From positions 186,001-250,000 of the forward strand of contig NZ_JABAGR010000001.1 of NCBI RefSeq assembly GCF_012844235.1: 64,000 nt of DNA, read 5' to 3'. This document shows, in pieces, positions 1 to 6,847 of this stretch (position 1 is its first letter; every line of letters starts with the position of its first letter). The DNA is from Parafannyhessea umbonata. GTDB lineage: Bacteria > Actinomycetota > Coriobacteriia > Coriobacteriales > Atopobiaceae. The translations under genes were made by a program, and so were the position numbers. Below the pieces are notes generated by a model that saw only the letters and a program-made list of their open reading frames with translations, was not told the origin of the DNA and made no database searches.

Positions 1-363
1 GACGCGGACATCTACCAGCTGAACGTCTTTCTTGAGCCCGGCAAGACCGACGTGGTGAAGCGGGCGTGCAACTCCATCAAGATGACCCGGTGGACCCGCG
101 AGTTCGTGGACGTGTTCCCGCGCGGCGGCGGAAAGGACCGTGCCGTGCGCAAGGTGCTCGAGCTCTACGGCATCGCTCCGGAGGAGGCCATCGCCTTTGG
201 CGACGGCGGAAACGACCTCGGCATGTTCGGCGTGTGCGGCACCTCCGTCGCCATGGGCAACGGCAACCCCGAGGTGAGGGAGCAAGCGGACTTCGTTACC
301 GACGACGTCGACCGCGACGGCATCTACAACGCGTGCGTGCGGCTGGGCCTTATCGGCTGCTAG
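1..363 (+). CDS. Cof-type HAD-superfamily phosphatase (C-terminal part; start lies before the window)
   Basis: The reading frame is open from base 1, so the gene begins outside the window. The visible 120 residues hold the end of a HAD phosphatase of the Cof/YidA type. They include a GGGKDRAV stretch, equivalent to the motif III lysine region of Cof proteins, and FGDGGNDLGMF, the motif IV acidic loop (usual form GDxxND) that binds Mg2+. The tail AMGNGNPEVREQADFVTDD is the usual Cof ending. Such enzymes dephosphorylate small phosphorylated metabolites in the cytoplasm; the substrate cannot be read from the sequence. Its last 14 bases overlap the end of the convergent nitroreductase gene. A second, complete Cof-type gene lies at 37200-38024. 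Confidence 0.85.
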   Translation, partial: DADIYQLNVFLEPGKTDVVKRACNSIKMTRWTREFVDVFPRGGGKDRAVRKVLELYGIAPEEAIAFGDGGNDLGMFGVCGTSVAMGNGNPEVREQADFVTDDVDRDGIYNACVRLGLIGC

Positions 364-1060
364 CCAGACGGCTCGCGGCAGAGCCCTCCACGGCGTGCCC
401 GCTCGCAAGCTCGAAGTGGCACTCCGCGATGCCCAGGTCGACCTTGCTGAAGAAGCCGCCCGTCGACTGCGCACTCACGCGGGTGCGGTCGCGGTCCAGC
501 GTGAAGATGAAGTGCTGCTGGTTCAGGGCCGTGGGTGCGAGCGCCGCCGCCTGCATGCCATGCTGGAACCAGTCCGGCATCACGAGGCCGTGGGTATTGC
601 TGAGCTCGCCTATGCCCTTCGACCTGCGGGGACGTCCGTCGTCCACGCCAATGCCCAGCGCGACCACCAGCACGAGCCGCTCTCCCGCGCCAACGTTGCA
701 GCGGGTCCTCTTGCGGCTGAACGTGCCGCCCACCCAGCAGCTGCCAAGGCCAAGTCGCCGCGCAAGGAGCACGATCTTCTCGCCAAAGTAGCCGCACAGC
801 TCGTCCAGGTCCGGACCTTTTGGCCCCACCAGCGCAAGGTAGTTGCAGGCGTTCTGGAACTTGCCGTAGTGGGCGAGCATGGTCGCAAAGGCCTCGGGCT
901 CGTCCCAGGCCAGCTGCATGTGCAGGCCGGAGGCAGCGTTTGCCGAGGCGACGGCCTGCTCGAGCGTGGCTCGGGCGTCCGTAGGCACCGCCTCGCCCGT
1001 GAAGCGCCTGACGGAGTGGCGGTGCTCGATTGCCCAGATGTTGTCCCGTGCCTGGTCCAT
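350..1060 (-). CDS. Nitroreductase-family flavoprotein (TM1586-like)
   Basis: The 236-residue protein starts with an ATG preceded by AGGGA six bases upstream. RHSVRRF near residue 14 is the typical FMN-phosphate contact of nitroreductases. The pattern LEQAVASANAASGLHMQL and a central glycine-rich LGLGSCWVGG segment fit the family. The two-part layout resembles the TM1586-type nitroreductase domain, which looks like two fused half-domains, rather than the classic NfsB type. These enzymes use FMN and NAD(P)H to reduce nitro or quinone compounds; the substrate is unknown. The gene is convergent with, and overlaps by 14 bases, the upstream HAD gene. Confidence 0.75.
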   Translation of the reverse strand: MDQARDNIWAIEHRHSVRRFTGEAVPTDARATLEQAVASANAASGLHMQLAWDEPEAFATMLAHYGKFQNACNYLALVGPKGPDLDELCGYFGEKIVLLARRLGLGSCWVGGTFSRKRTRCNVGAGERLVLVVALGIGVDDGRPRRSKGIGELSNTHGLVMPDWFQHGMQAAALAPTALNQQHFIFTLDRDRTRVSAQSTGGFFSKVDLGIAECHFELASGHAVEGSAASRLASSR

Positions 1061-1098
1061 GTGTTCCCTATCCCTCTTCTGGCGGCGTGGTCGCGCCG

Positions 1099-2085
1099 CT
1101 ATGACACCGTGATCTCAGAGATGGTGGTGTCCTTGTACTTCGATCCCGGCGTCGCCGCCTCTATCGTGAACGTGATGGAGTTGCCGTCGACGGGCTCGGG
1201 CAGCTCGAAGCGGGTGATCGAGCCAAACTCGTTGTCGGGGAGGTCGGCGTCCATGACCTTCTTGCCATCCACGGAGACGCCCAGCTTAGTGGCGCGCGGG
1301 TTCTTGTAGTACAGGCTCTCGGACTTCTGGTAGCCGTTCGCGATGGAGAACGCCGAGAAGGTCTGGCGCCCGTTGCCGGAAAGCGTTACGGACTCCCCGA
1401 TGCCAAGGCCGCTCGCACCCTCCGCCCAGCCGGTCGTGACGTTGCCGTCGATCAGGTTCTGGGCACCGTAGTCCGCGTACTGGTCCGTCGGCAGCGTCGA
1501 GGACGCGCTGACACGGGTGATGCCCTTGAAGCCCGCGTGCTCCTCGCTGGAGCTGGAGTCCGCGTCGTCCTCGTCGGAGCCGCCCAGCGTGATCTTCTTT
1601 GTGCCGCCGGAGCTCGACGAGTCGTCGGTCCTCACGATGGAGGGCTCCCTGTGGTTTGCGCTGAGCATCGGCATCACGACCAGGATCACGCCCGTCACGG
1701 CCGCCGCGCAGAGCGCGAGCACGCCAAGCGCGATGAGGGCGACCTTGCGTCCGCCGCGCTCCGGGTCCGGGCGAAGCGAGCCCGCCTTCGGGCGAGCCGG
1801 CGTCTGCGGCACCTCTCTGGGCGCGACGGCTCCGCCGGCCATTGCCTGCCCAGGCTCCGCCCGTCGCTCGCCCTGGGCGGCCTGGGTGGGATCAGCGCTC
1901 GCAGCCTGCCTTGGCTCCCAGGAGGCGTGCGCGGGAGGCATGGGCTGCGTCAGGTCCTGCGCCTTGTCCGGGGCCTCGCCGGCGACCGGCCTCTTCGGGT
2001 CCGCCATGGCACAGAGGTCTGCTCCGCACTGCGGGCAGAAGCGCGTTCCCGGCTTGATTTTGGCGCCGCAGTTAGTGCAGAACAT
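1099..2085 (-). CDS. Zinc-ribbon membrane protein with extracytoplasmic discoidin-like domain
   Basis: The 328-residue protein has three parts. Residues 1-24 form a zinc ribbon with cysteines at 3, 6, 17 and 20. A Pro/Ala/Gln-rich linker follows, then one hydrophobic segment at about 114-139 preceded by RKGGR-like basic residues. An acidic Ser/Asp linker (about 155-183) leads to a C-terminal beta-rich domain (about 188-328). The C-terminal pattern SASSTLPTDQYADYGAQN..LIDGNVTTGW resembles the discoidin-like domain found at the ends of bacterial NADase-type glycan-binding proteins. The ribbon is expected in the cytoplasm and the C-terminal domain outside. Function is unknown; binding to envelope glycans is inference only. 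GGAGG precedes the ATG. The small gap to the nitroreductase suggests they could share a transcript. Confidence 0.7.
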   Translation of the reverse strand: MFCTNCGAKIKPGTRFCPQCGADLCAMADPKRPVAGEAPDKAQDLTQPMPPAHASWEPRQAASADPTQAAQGERRAEPGQAMAGGAVAPREVPQTPARPKAGSLRPDPERGGRKVALIALGVLALCAAAVTGVILVVMPMLSANHREPSIVRTDDSSSSGGTKKITLGGSDEDDADSSSSEEHAGFKGITRVSASSTLPTDQYADYGAQNLIDGNVTTGWAEGASGLGIGESVTLSGNGRQTFSAFSIANGYQKSESLYYKNPRATKLGVSVDGKKVMDADLPDNEFGSITRFELPEPVDGNSITFTIEAATPGSKYKDTTISEITVS

Positions 2086-2151
2086 CTTGCCTCCTCGTCT
2101 TGGCCTGGGTTCAAATGTAGCGCAAGACAGGTGCAGGCAACGGCCAGAATG

Positions 2152-2724
2152 CTACATGACGTGCGTCGAGAACACGGGGTCGTCCACCCAATCCACCACG
2201 TCGTTCGCACCACAGAGCGTTCCGTCCGCGTGTGCCCTCAGCGTTGCGGGCACGTCGATCAGGCGCTGGTTGGACGAGCCGCGGAAGCGCAGGGAGATGT
2301 CGTACAGATCCTGCACGAACGGACCGTCCACCAGCACGTCCAGGCACGCAAGCACGCGGTCCATGTCCGGCGAGGCGTGGTCCCCGTCTCCCGTCAGCTG
2401 CTCCCAGGTCCGCCCGGAGTACATCCAGATGTCCTTCTCGGGCAGCTCCTTCCGCACGCGCTCGAGGAAGGGCGCGAGCGCGGCGACGTTCTCCGGCTCC
2501 GTGGGCTCGCCGCCCAGCACGGAGAGGCCATTCACGTACGAGGGACGCAGGCTCTCCAGCACCTTGTCCTCCACCGCGCGGTCGAAGGGCTTTCCCGCCG
2601 AGAAGGACCAGGCCTCCGCGTTGAAGCAGCCCTTGCAGTGTAGGCGGCAGCCGGACACGAAGACCGTGGTGCGCACCCCGATGCCGTTGGCGATGTCGCA
2701 GTACTTGATGTTGGCGTAGTTCAT
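2152..2724 (-). CDS. nrdG: Anaerobic ribonucleotide reductase activase (radical SAM)
   Basis: This 190-residue protein has the radical SAM signature CRLHCKGC with cysteines at 26, 30 and 33, followed by FNAEAW, which is characteristic of NrdG. The LGGEP motif for SAM binding lies near residue 70. NrdG uses a 4Fe-4S cluster and S-adenosylmethionine to generate the glycyl radical on NrdD, making ribonucleotide reduction possible without oxygen. Its partner nrdD lies upstream on the same strand (3515-5737). Unlike the usual adjacent nrdD-nrdG pair, a toxin-antitoxin module sits between them. AAAGGATC precedes the ATG. Confidence 0.93.
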   Translation of the reverse strand: MNYANIKYCDIANGIGVRTTVFVSGCRLHCKGCFNAEAWSFSAGKPFDRAVEDKVLESLRPSYVNGLSVLGGEPTEPENVAALAPFLERVRKELPEKDIWMYSGRTWEQLTGDGDHASPDMDRVLACLDVLVDGPFVQDLYDISLRFRGSSNQRLIDVPATLRAHADGTLCGANDVVDWVDDPVFSTHVM

Positions 2725-2748
2725 CGGGTGGATCCTTTGGAAGTGGTT

Positions 2749-3018
2749 TTAGTGAACTGAGCGTTGTGGAATGAGACCGTGAATATACACCGTATCGGCT
2801 TCCCGGTCATAGGAGTAGACCAAATGGAATGGCTCGATATTGCAGACACGCGTTTCATCGCCATATTTGCTTGCAAGAAATTTGGATTTTATGCGTGTGC
2901 CGCTATCGGGAAAGGATTCTATCATGGATAGAACTGACCCCAGGCGCTTTTTGAGGCGGTGGGAATAGACCGTCTCGGCGTCATCGAGGAACGCGAGGGA
3001 GAACAGCACCCTAGCCAT
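2749..3018 (-). CDS. RelE/ParE-type toxin
   Basis: This 89-residue basic protein has the RelE/ParE fold pattern: an N-terminal beta strand (MARVLFSLAFLDDAE), a helical middle (YSHRLKKRLGSVLSMIESF) and terminal strands (HLVYSYDREADTVYIHGLI). I chose the ATG at 3018 rather than the upstream in-frame ATG at 3096. It overlaps the antitoxin stop by eight bases, the usual translational coupling of toxin-antitoxin pairs, and it gives the normal length. RelE toxins cleave mRNA on the ribosome, while ParE toxins poison gyrase; which applies here cannot be decided by eye. Confidence 0.8.
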   Translation of the reverse strand: MARVLFSLAFLDDAETVYSHRLKKRLGSVLSMIESFPDSGTRIKSKFLASKYGDETRVCNIEPFHLVYSYDREADTVYIHGLIPQRSVH

Positions 3019-3301
3019 GGGCAGCCATCCGTTCGTCGAGGGTTTTGAGGAAGGCGTCGGTACCCTCGATGTAATCTCCCCGGTCGAAACAATCATCCGA
3101 AGCCCTTATGCAGGCTCGCATACGCTCCGAAAGAGCGGCCTCTTCGGCGGCCTCGCGCAGGCGTTCCTCAAAGAGGTCTTCGCTCATGAACACGAAGGCG
3201 GCGTTTCCGTTTTCCGTGATGTGGACGACGTTTTTGCGGGCGATATCCTTTATTTCGCGCTGGCGTGTTTTGAGGGCGGCAGACGAGTAAATTGCAGCCA
3301 T
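3011..3301 (-). CDS. Antitoxin of type II module (Phd/RelB-like)
   Basis: The 96-residue protein begins MAAIYSSAALKTRQREI and contains HITENGNAAFVFMSEDLFEE. This is the pattern of the Phd/YefM or RelB DNA-binding fold, followed by a charged helical C-terminus that would wrap the toxin. AAAGGAGT precedes the ATG at a good distance. Its end overlaps the toxin start by eight bases. A 28-bp perfect palindrome just upstream is the likely autoregulatory operator. Gene and operator are more AT-rich than their neighbours, which suggests recent acquisition between nrdD and nrdG. Confidence 0.8.
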   Translation of the reverse strand: MAAIYSSAALKTRQREIKDIARKNVVHITENGNAAFVFMSEDLFEERLREAAEEAALSERMRACIRASDDCFDRGDYIEGTDAFLKTLDERMAAHG

Positions 3302-3321
3302 GGAGACTCCTTTGCCAGAAA

Positions 3322-3349
3322 AATTAGGTACTATATATAGTACCTAATT
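3322..3349. promoter_or_regulatory. 28-bp perfect palindrome, toxin-antitoxin operator
   Basis: AATTAGGTACTATA followed at once by its exact complement TATAGTACCTAATT. It ends 21 bases before the antitoxin start codon and sits in an AT-rich stretch that would hold the promoter. The position and symmetry fit autorepression by the antitoxin or the toxin-antitoxin complex. The assignment to this module is inferred from position. Confidence 0.75.
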
Positions 3350-3422
3350 AAGTACATAATATTAAGCACGAATCTCTCTGCACGAGGATTCGTCCGCTTG
3401 TATCTGGCATATCAAGAAGGGG

Positions 3423-3499
3423 CCACCCCCTCGTGGACGGCGGTTCGCGAAGCGAGCGAGCGCAACGCGCGAGCGCCGAACATGTCCACGAGGGGGTGG
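3423..3499. repeat. Large inverted repeat with 16-bp perfect arms downstream of nrdD
   Basis: CCACCCCCTCGTGGAC at 3423-3438 is matched exactly by GTCCACGAGGGGGTGG at 3484-3499. The 45-base loop is itself rich in GCGAGCG/CGCGAGC repeats and can fold. It starts 16 bases after the nrdD stop. It may end nrdD transcription, but no clear T-run follows on that strand, so a terminator role is not certain. Confidence 0.6.
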
Positions 3500-3514
3500 A
3501 CCCCATTTCATCGC

Positions 3515-5737
3515 TTACAGGTGAAGCACGCGGTCCCTGATCTCCTGCGTGCGGCCCTGGTTCCAGTACTGGGTGCCGATGTAGCCGCAGGTGCGACGTG
3601 CGACGTTCATCTTGGACTGGTCGCGGTTGCCGCAGTTGGGGCACTCCCATACGAGCTTGCCATCGTCCTCCACGATTCTGATCTCGCCGTCGTAGCCGCA
3701 GACCTGGCAGTAGTCGCTCTTGGTGTTGAGCTCGGCGTACATGATGTTGTCGTAGATGAACTGCATGACCTTCACGACCGCCTCGAGGTTGTCCTGCATG
3801 TTCGGGACCTCGACGTAGCTGATGGCGCCGCCGGGGGAGAGACGCTGGAACTTGGACTCGAAGGCGAGCTTGCTGAAGGCGTCGATGTGCTCGGTCACGT
3901 GCACGTGGTAGGAGTTCGTGATGTAGCCCTTGTCCGTGATGCCGGGGATGACGCCGAAGCGGCGCTGGAGGCACTTCGCGAACTTGTAGGTGGTGGACTC
4001 GAGGGGCGTGCCGTACAGGGAGTAGTCGATGTTCTCGGCGGCCTTCCACTCCGCGCACCTGTCGTTCATGTGCTGCATGATGGCAAGGCCGAGCTCCTCG
4101 CCCTCGGGGTCGGTGTGGCTGTGGCCCGTGAGCGCCTTCACGCACTCGTACAGCCCGGCGTAGCCAAGGCTGATGGTGGAGTAGCCGCCGTAGAGCAGGG
4201 AGTCGATCTTCTCGCCCTTGTCGAGGCGTGCGAGCGCGCCGTACTGCCACAGGATCGGCGCGGCGTCGGAAAGCGTGCCGCACAGGCGGTCGTGGCGGCA
4301 GCGCAGGGCCTTGTGGCACAGGTCGAGCCGCTCGTCGAAGATCTTCCAGAACTTGTCGACGTCACGGTCGGCGGACAGCGCGACGTCCGGCAGGTTGATG
4401 GTGACGACGCCCTGGTTGAAGCGACCGTAGTACTTCGGCTTGCCCGGCTCGTAGTTCTTGGCGCGGGCCACGTTGTCGTAGCCGTTGCCAGAGCGGTCCG
4501 GGGTGAGGAAGGAGCGGCAGCCCATGCAGGTGTACACGTCGCCGTTGCCCTCGGTCTCGCCCTTGGACAGCTTGTACTCGCGCATCTTCTTCTCGGAGAT
4601 GTAGTCGGGCACCATGCGCTTTGCCGTGCACTTCGCCGCAAGCTTCGTGAGGTAGAAGTACTCGTCGCCCTCGTGGACGTTGTCCTCCTCCAGCACGTAG
4701 ATGAGCTTGGGGAACGCAGGGGTGATCCAGACGCCGGCCTCGTTCTTCACGCCCTGGTAGCGCTGCTTCAGCATCTCCTCGATGCAGAGGGCGAGGTCGT
4801 GCTTCTCCTGCGGGTTCTGGGCCTCGTTGAGGTACATGAACACGGTGATGAACGGCGCCTGGCCGTTGGTGGTCATGAGGGTGACGACCTGGTACTGGAT
4901 GGTCTGGACGCCGCGTGCGATCTCGTCGTGCAGGCGCTTCTCGACGATCTGGTCGATCTTGTCGGTGCCGGGGTGCGCGTCGATGGCCTCCATCTCGGCG
5001 TAGACCTGGCGACGGATCTTCTTGCGCGACACGTCGACGAACTTGGCGAGGTGGTAGAGCGAGATGGACTGGCCACCGTACTGGCAGGACGCCACCTGGG
5101 CGATGATCTGCGTCGCGATGTTGCATGCGGTGCTGAAGCTGTGGGGCTTCTCGATCATGGTGCCGGAGATGACGGTGCCGTTCTGCAGCATGTCGTCGAG
5201 GTTCACGAGGTCGCAGTTGTGCATGTGCTGCGCGAAGTAGTCCGCGTCGTGGAAGTGGATGATGCCCTCCTCGTGGGCCTTCACCACGTCCTCGGGGAGC
5301 AGCTCGCGCATCGCGAGGTCCTTGGAGACCTCGCCGGCCATGTAGTCGCGCTGGACGGACACGACGGTGGGGTTCTTGTTGGAGTTCTCCTGCTTGACCT
5401 CCTCGTTGTTCGCCTCGATGAGGCTGAGGATCTTGTCGTCCGTCGTGTTCTTCTGGCGCTTCTGGTTCTGCACGTAGCGGTAGATGATGTACTTGCGGGC
5501 GACGGTGAAGCGGTCGAGGGCCATGAGCTGGTCCTCGACGAGGTCCTGGACCTCCTCGACGGTCACGGTGTGGCCTGCGTCCGCGCACTCGTCCTGCACG
5601 TTGTAGGACGCGAACTTGACCTCGCGGTCCGAGAGCTGCTCGTCGGCGGGGGCCTCGGCGTTCGCGGCCTTGATGGCGTTCACGATCTTCTGAACGTCAA
5701 ACTCGACCTCGGAACCGTTCCTCTTGATGATCTTCAT
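3515..5737 (-). CDS. nrdD: Anaerobic (class III) ribonucleoside-triphosphate reductase
   Basis: This 740-residue enzyme reduces ribonucleoside triphosphates to deoxyribonucleotides using a glycyl radical, in the cytoplasm, under anaerobic conditions. Residues 1 to about 95 form an ATP-cone allosteric domain (MKIIKRNGSEVEFDVQKI). The C-terminus has the glycyl radical loop RTCGYIG, with the radical glycine at about 718. Before it is the zinc site with cysteines at about 677, 680, 699 and 702. MGCRSFLTPDRS in the middle is a typical active-site cysteine loop. GAGAGG lies before the ATG. A NrdR-like box and a promoter lie about 395 bases upstream, implying a long leader. The activase nrdG is downstream beyond a toxin-antitoxin pair. 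One copy of the GGGCGAGAAGNNC word is in frame as KGEKI at 4208-4217. Confidence 0.97.
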   Translation of the reverse strand: MKIIKRNGSEVEFDVQKIVNAIKAANAEAPADEQLSDREVKFASYNVQDECADAGHTVTVEEVQDLVEDQLMALDRFTVARKYIIYRYVQNQKRQKNTTDDKILSLIEANNEEVKQENSNKNPTVVSVQRDYMAGEVSKDLAMRELLPEDVVKAHEEGIIHFHDADYFAQHMHNCDLVNLDDMLQNGTVISGTMIEKPHSFSTACNIATQIIAQVASCQYGGQSISLYHLAKFVDVSRKKIRRQVYAEMEAIDAHPGTDKIDQIVEKRLHDEIARGVQTIQYQVVTLMTTNGQAPFITVFMYLNEAQNPQEKHDLALCIEEMLKQRYQGVKNEAGVWITPAFPKLIYVLEEDNVHEGDEYFYLTKLAAKCTAKRMVPDYISEKKMREYKLSKGETEGNGDVYTCMGCRSFLTPDRSGNGYDNVARAKNYEPGKPKYYGRFNQGVVTINLPDVALSADRDVDKFWKIFDERLDLCHKALRCRHDRLCGTLSDAAPILWQYGALARLDKGEKIDSLLYGGYSTISLGYAGLYECVKALTGHSHTDPEGEELGLAIMQHMNDRCAEWKAAENIDYSLYGTPLESTTYKFAKCLQRRFGVIPGITDKGYITNSYHVHVTEHIDAFSKLAFESKFQRLSPGGAISYVEVPNMQDNLEAVVKVMQFIYDNIMYAELNTKSDYCQVCGYDGEIRIVEDDGKLVWECPNCGNRDQSKMNVARRTCGYIGTQYWNQGRTQEIRDRVLHL

Positions 5738-6131
5738 GCCGTCGCCTCTCGATCTTGTGTGTTCAACGGTGCGCCCATGCGCACCTTATTGTTGTAAACG
5801 GGCAGCTTGGAGCCAAAAAATGCGCGCCACACGACGCGCCGTCCACTGGCCGTTGCTGCTGCGTTTGGTGTGCAGAACTACTATGCCACAATTGGTGGTG
5901 GTGCGTTTGTGTTGAAAACACCAGATATGGTTTCCTATTGTGTCAATCATGCCGAAAGTCATGATGAAAACCCAAGTCGCTGCAGGTCAAAAAATTGCGC
6001 GATTCAATACGCATTGCGAAACTGCTTAAAAGAAATTTGTTTGATTCATTTTGCGGAACGCGGACAATCTCCACTTGACACGGATTTCCGGCCGTCGGCG
6101 GGGCCCATTTGGGGCAATTGTCATCACAATA

Positions 6132-6161
6132 CCACTATATATGGTGTAGTGATTTCCACAA
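6132..6161 (-). promoter_or_regulatory. NrdR-like box overlapping a minus-strand promoter (nrdD)
   Basis: CCACTATATATGGTGT at 6132-6147 matches the NrdR box pattern ACACWATATATWGTGT at 14 of 16 positions. On the minus strand, TTGTGG (6156-6161) and TATAGT (6134-6139) are spaced by 16 bases, so the box covers the -10 element. It is also the core of a wider imperfect palindrome flanked by ATCAC and GTGAT. NrdR represses ribonucleotide reductase genes, so nrdD is the natural target, although its start codon is about 395 bases away. The DNA between (5738-6131) is AT-rich and holds no credible gene. It contains only a small hairpin, GGTGCGC-CCAT-GCGCACC at 5768-5785, near the nrdD start. A second NrdR box was not seen. 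Confidence 0.55.
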
Positions 6162-6241
6162 GGTAATAGATGATGTGTTGCAGACGTTTCGGCGCGTGCA
6201 AGACGCGCGTGCCTGACGCGTGCTAGGCTGGCCGTATCCTA

Positions 6242-6260
6242 CCCGGGCGCCGCGCCCGGG
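6242..6260. repeat. GC-rich inverted repeat in the leader of the CinA-type gene
   Basis: CCCGGGCGC-C-GCGCCCGGG is a 19-base perfect inverted repeat ending about ten bases before the ribosome site of the downstream gene. It could be an operator or an mRNA hairpin; nothing decides between them. Confidence 0.5.
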
Positions 6261-6287
6261 CGTCGCATGCGAGAGGACGTGAACGCT

Positions 6288-6836
6288 ATGGCACAGGCGG
6301 AGGGCACCTACGATGAGGCGCTGGTTCGCGCGGAGTACGCGGATCTCACGCGCGAGCTCATTGCGCGCGGGCTTGAGGTGAGCACGATGGAGAGCGCCAC
6401 GAGCGGCCAGATAGCGTCGCTCATAACGGACACGGAGGGCGCGTCGGCCGTGCTGAGGGGCGCGTACGTTACGTACTGCAACGACGCGAAGGTCAAGTGC
6501 GGCGTGCCGGCCGAGGTCATCCGCGAGCACACCGTCTACTCCACCCAGACGGCCGAGGCCATGGCGCAGGCGTGCCGCAGGTCGTACGCCGCGAACATCG
6601 GCATCGGCGTGACGGGCACCATGGGAAACGTCGACCCCGCGAACCCCGCGGCCTCGACTCCCGGCGAGGTCTACTTCGCCATCTGCCTGGGCACGGGCAA
6701 GGACGCCCAGGGCGAGAAGAACCACAGCTACCACGTGCATCTCGCTCCGCAGCCGTCGCGGCTCATGTACAAGCTCGCGGTTGCGAAGGAGGTCCGGGAC
6801 AGGCTGGTGGTCCTTCTCGCCGAGGCGGGGGCGTAG
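6288..6836 (+). CDS. CinA C-terminal-domain protein, nicotinamide-nucleotide amidohydrolase family
   Basis: The 182-residue protein matches the CinA C-terminal (PncC) domain alone. STMESATSGQIASLITDTEGAS is the typical serine-containing start. GAYVTYCNDAKVKCGVP and GIGVTGTMGNVDP with PGEVYFAICL are the other family blocks. The enzyme deamidates nicotinamide mononucleotide in pyridine-nucleotide recycling. The ATG at 6288 is preferred over an in-frame ATG at 6267 because the ribosome site GAGAGG lies between them. The family name comes from competence/damage-inducible operons in other bacteria. A GGGCGAGAAGNNC word lies in frame as QGEKN at 6710-6719. Confidence 0.85.
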   Translation: MAQAEGTYDEALVRAEYADLTRELIARGLEVSTMESATSGQIASLITDTEGASAVLRGAYVTYCNDAKVKCGVPAEVIREHTVYSTQTAEAMAQACRRSYAANIGIGVTGTMGNVDPANPAASTPGEVYFAICLGTGKDAQGEKNHSYHVHLAPQPSRLMYKLAVAKEVRDRLVVLLAEAGA

Positions 6837-6847
6837 CCGCCGGGGGC

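Noticed and set aside
3398-5797. 799-codon open frame on the plus strand opposite nrdD
   Set aside because: It is the antisense shadow of nrdD, caused by GC-rich codon bias; the peptide is Val/Leu/Asp-biased and unlike any protein.
6100-6200. Second NrdR box beside the one at 6132
   Set aside because: No second site with the required symmetry lies at the usual spacing on either side.
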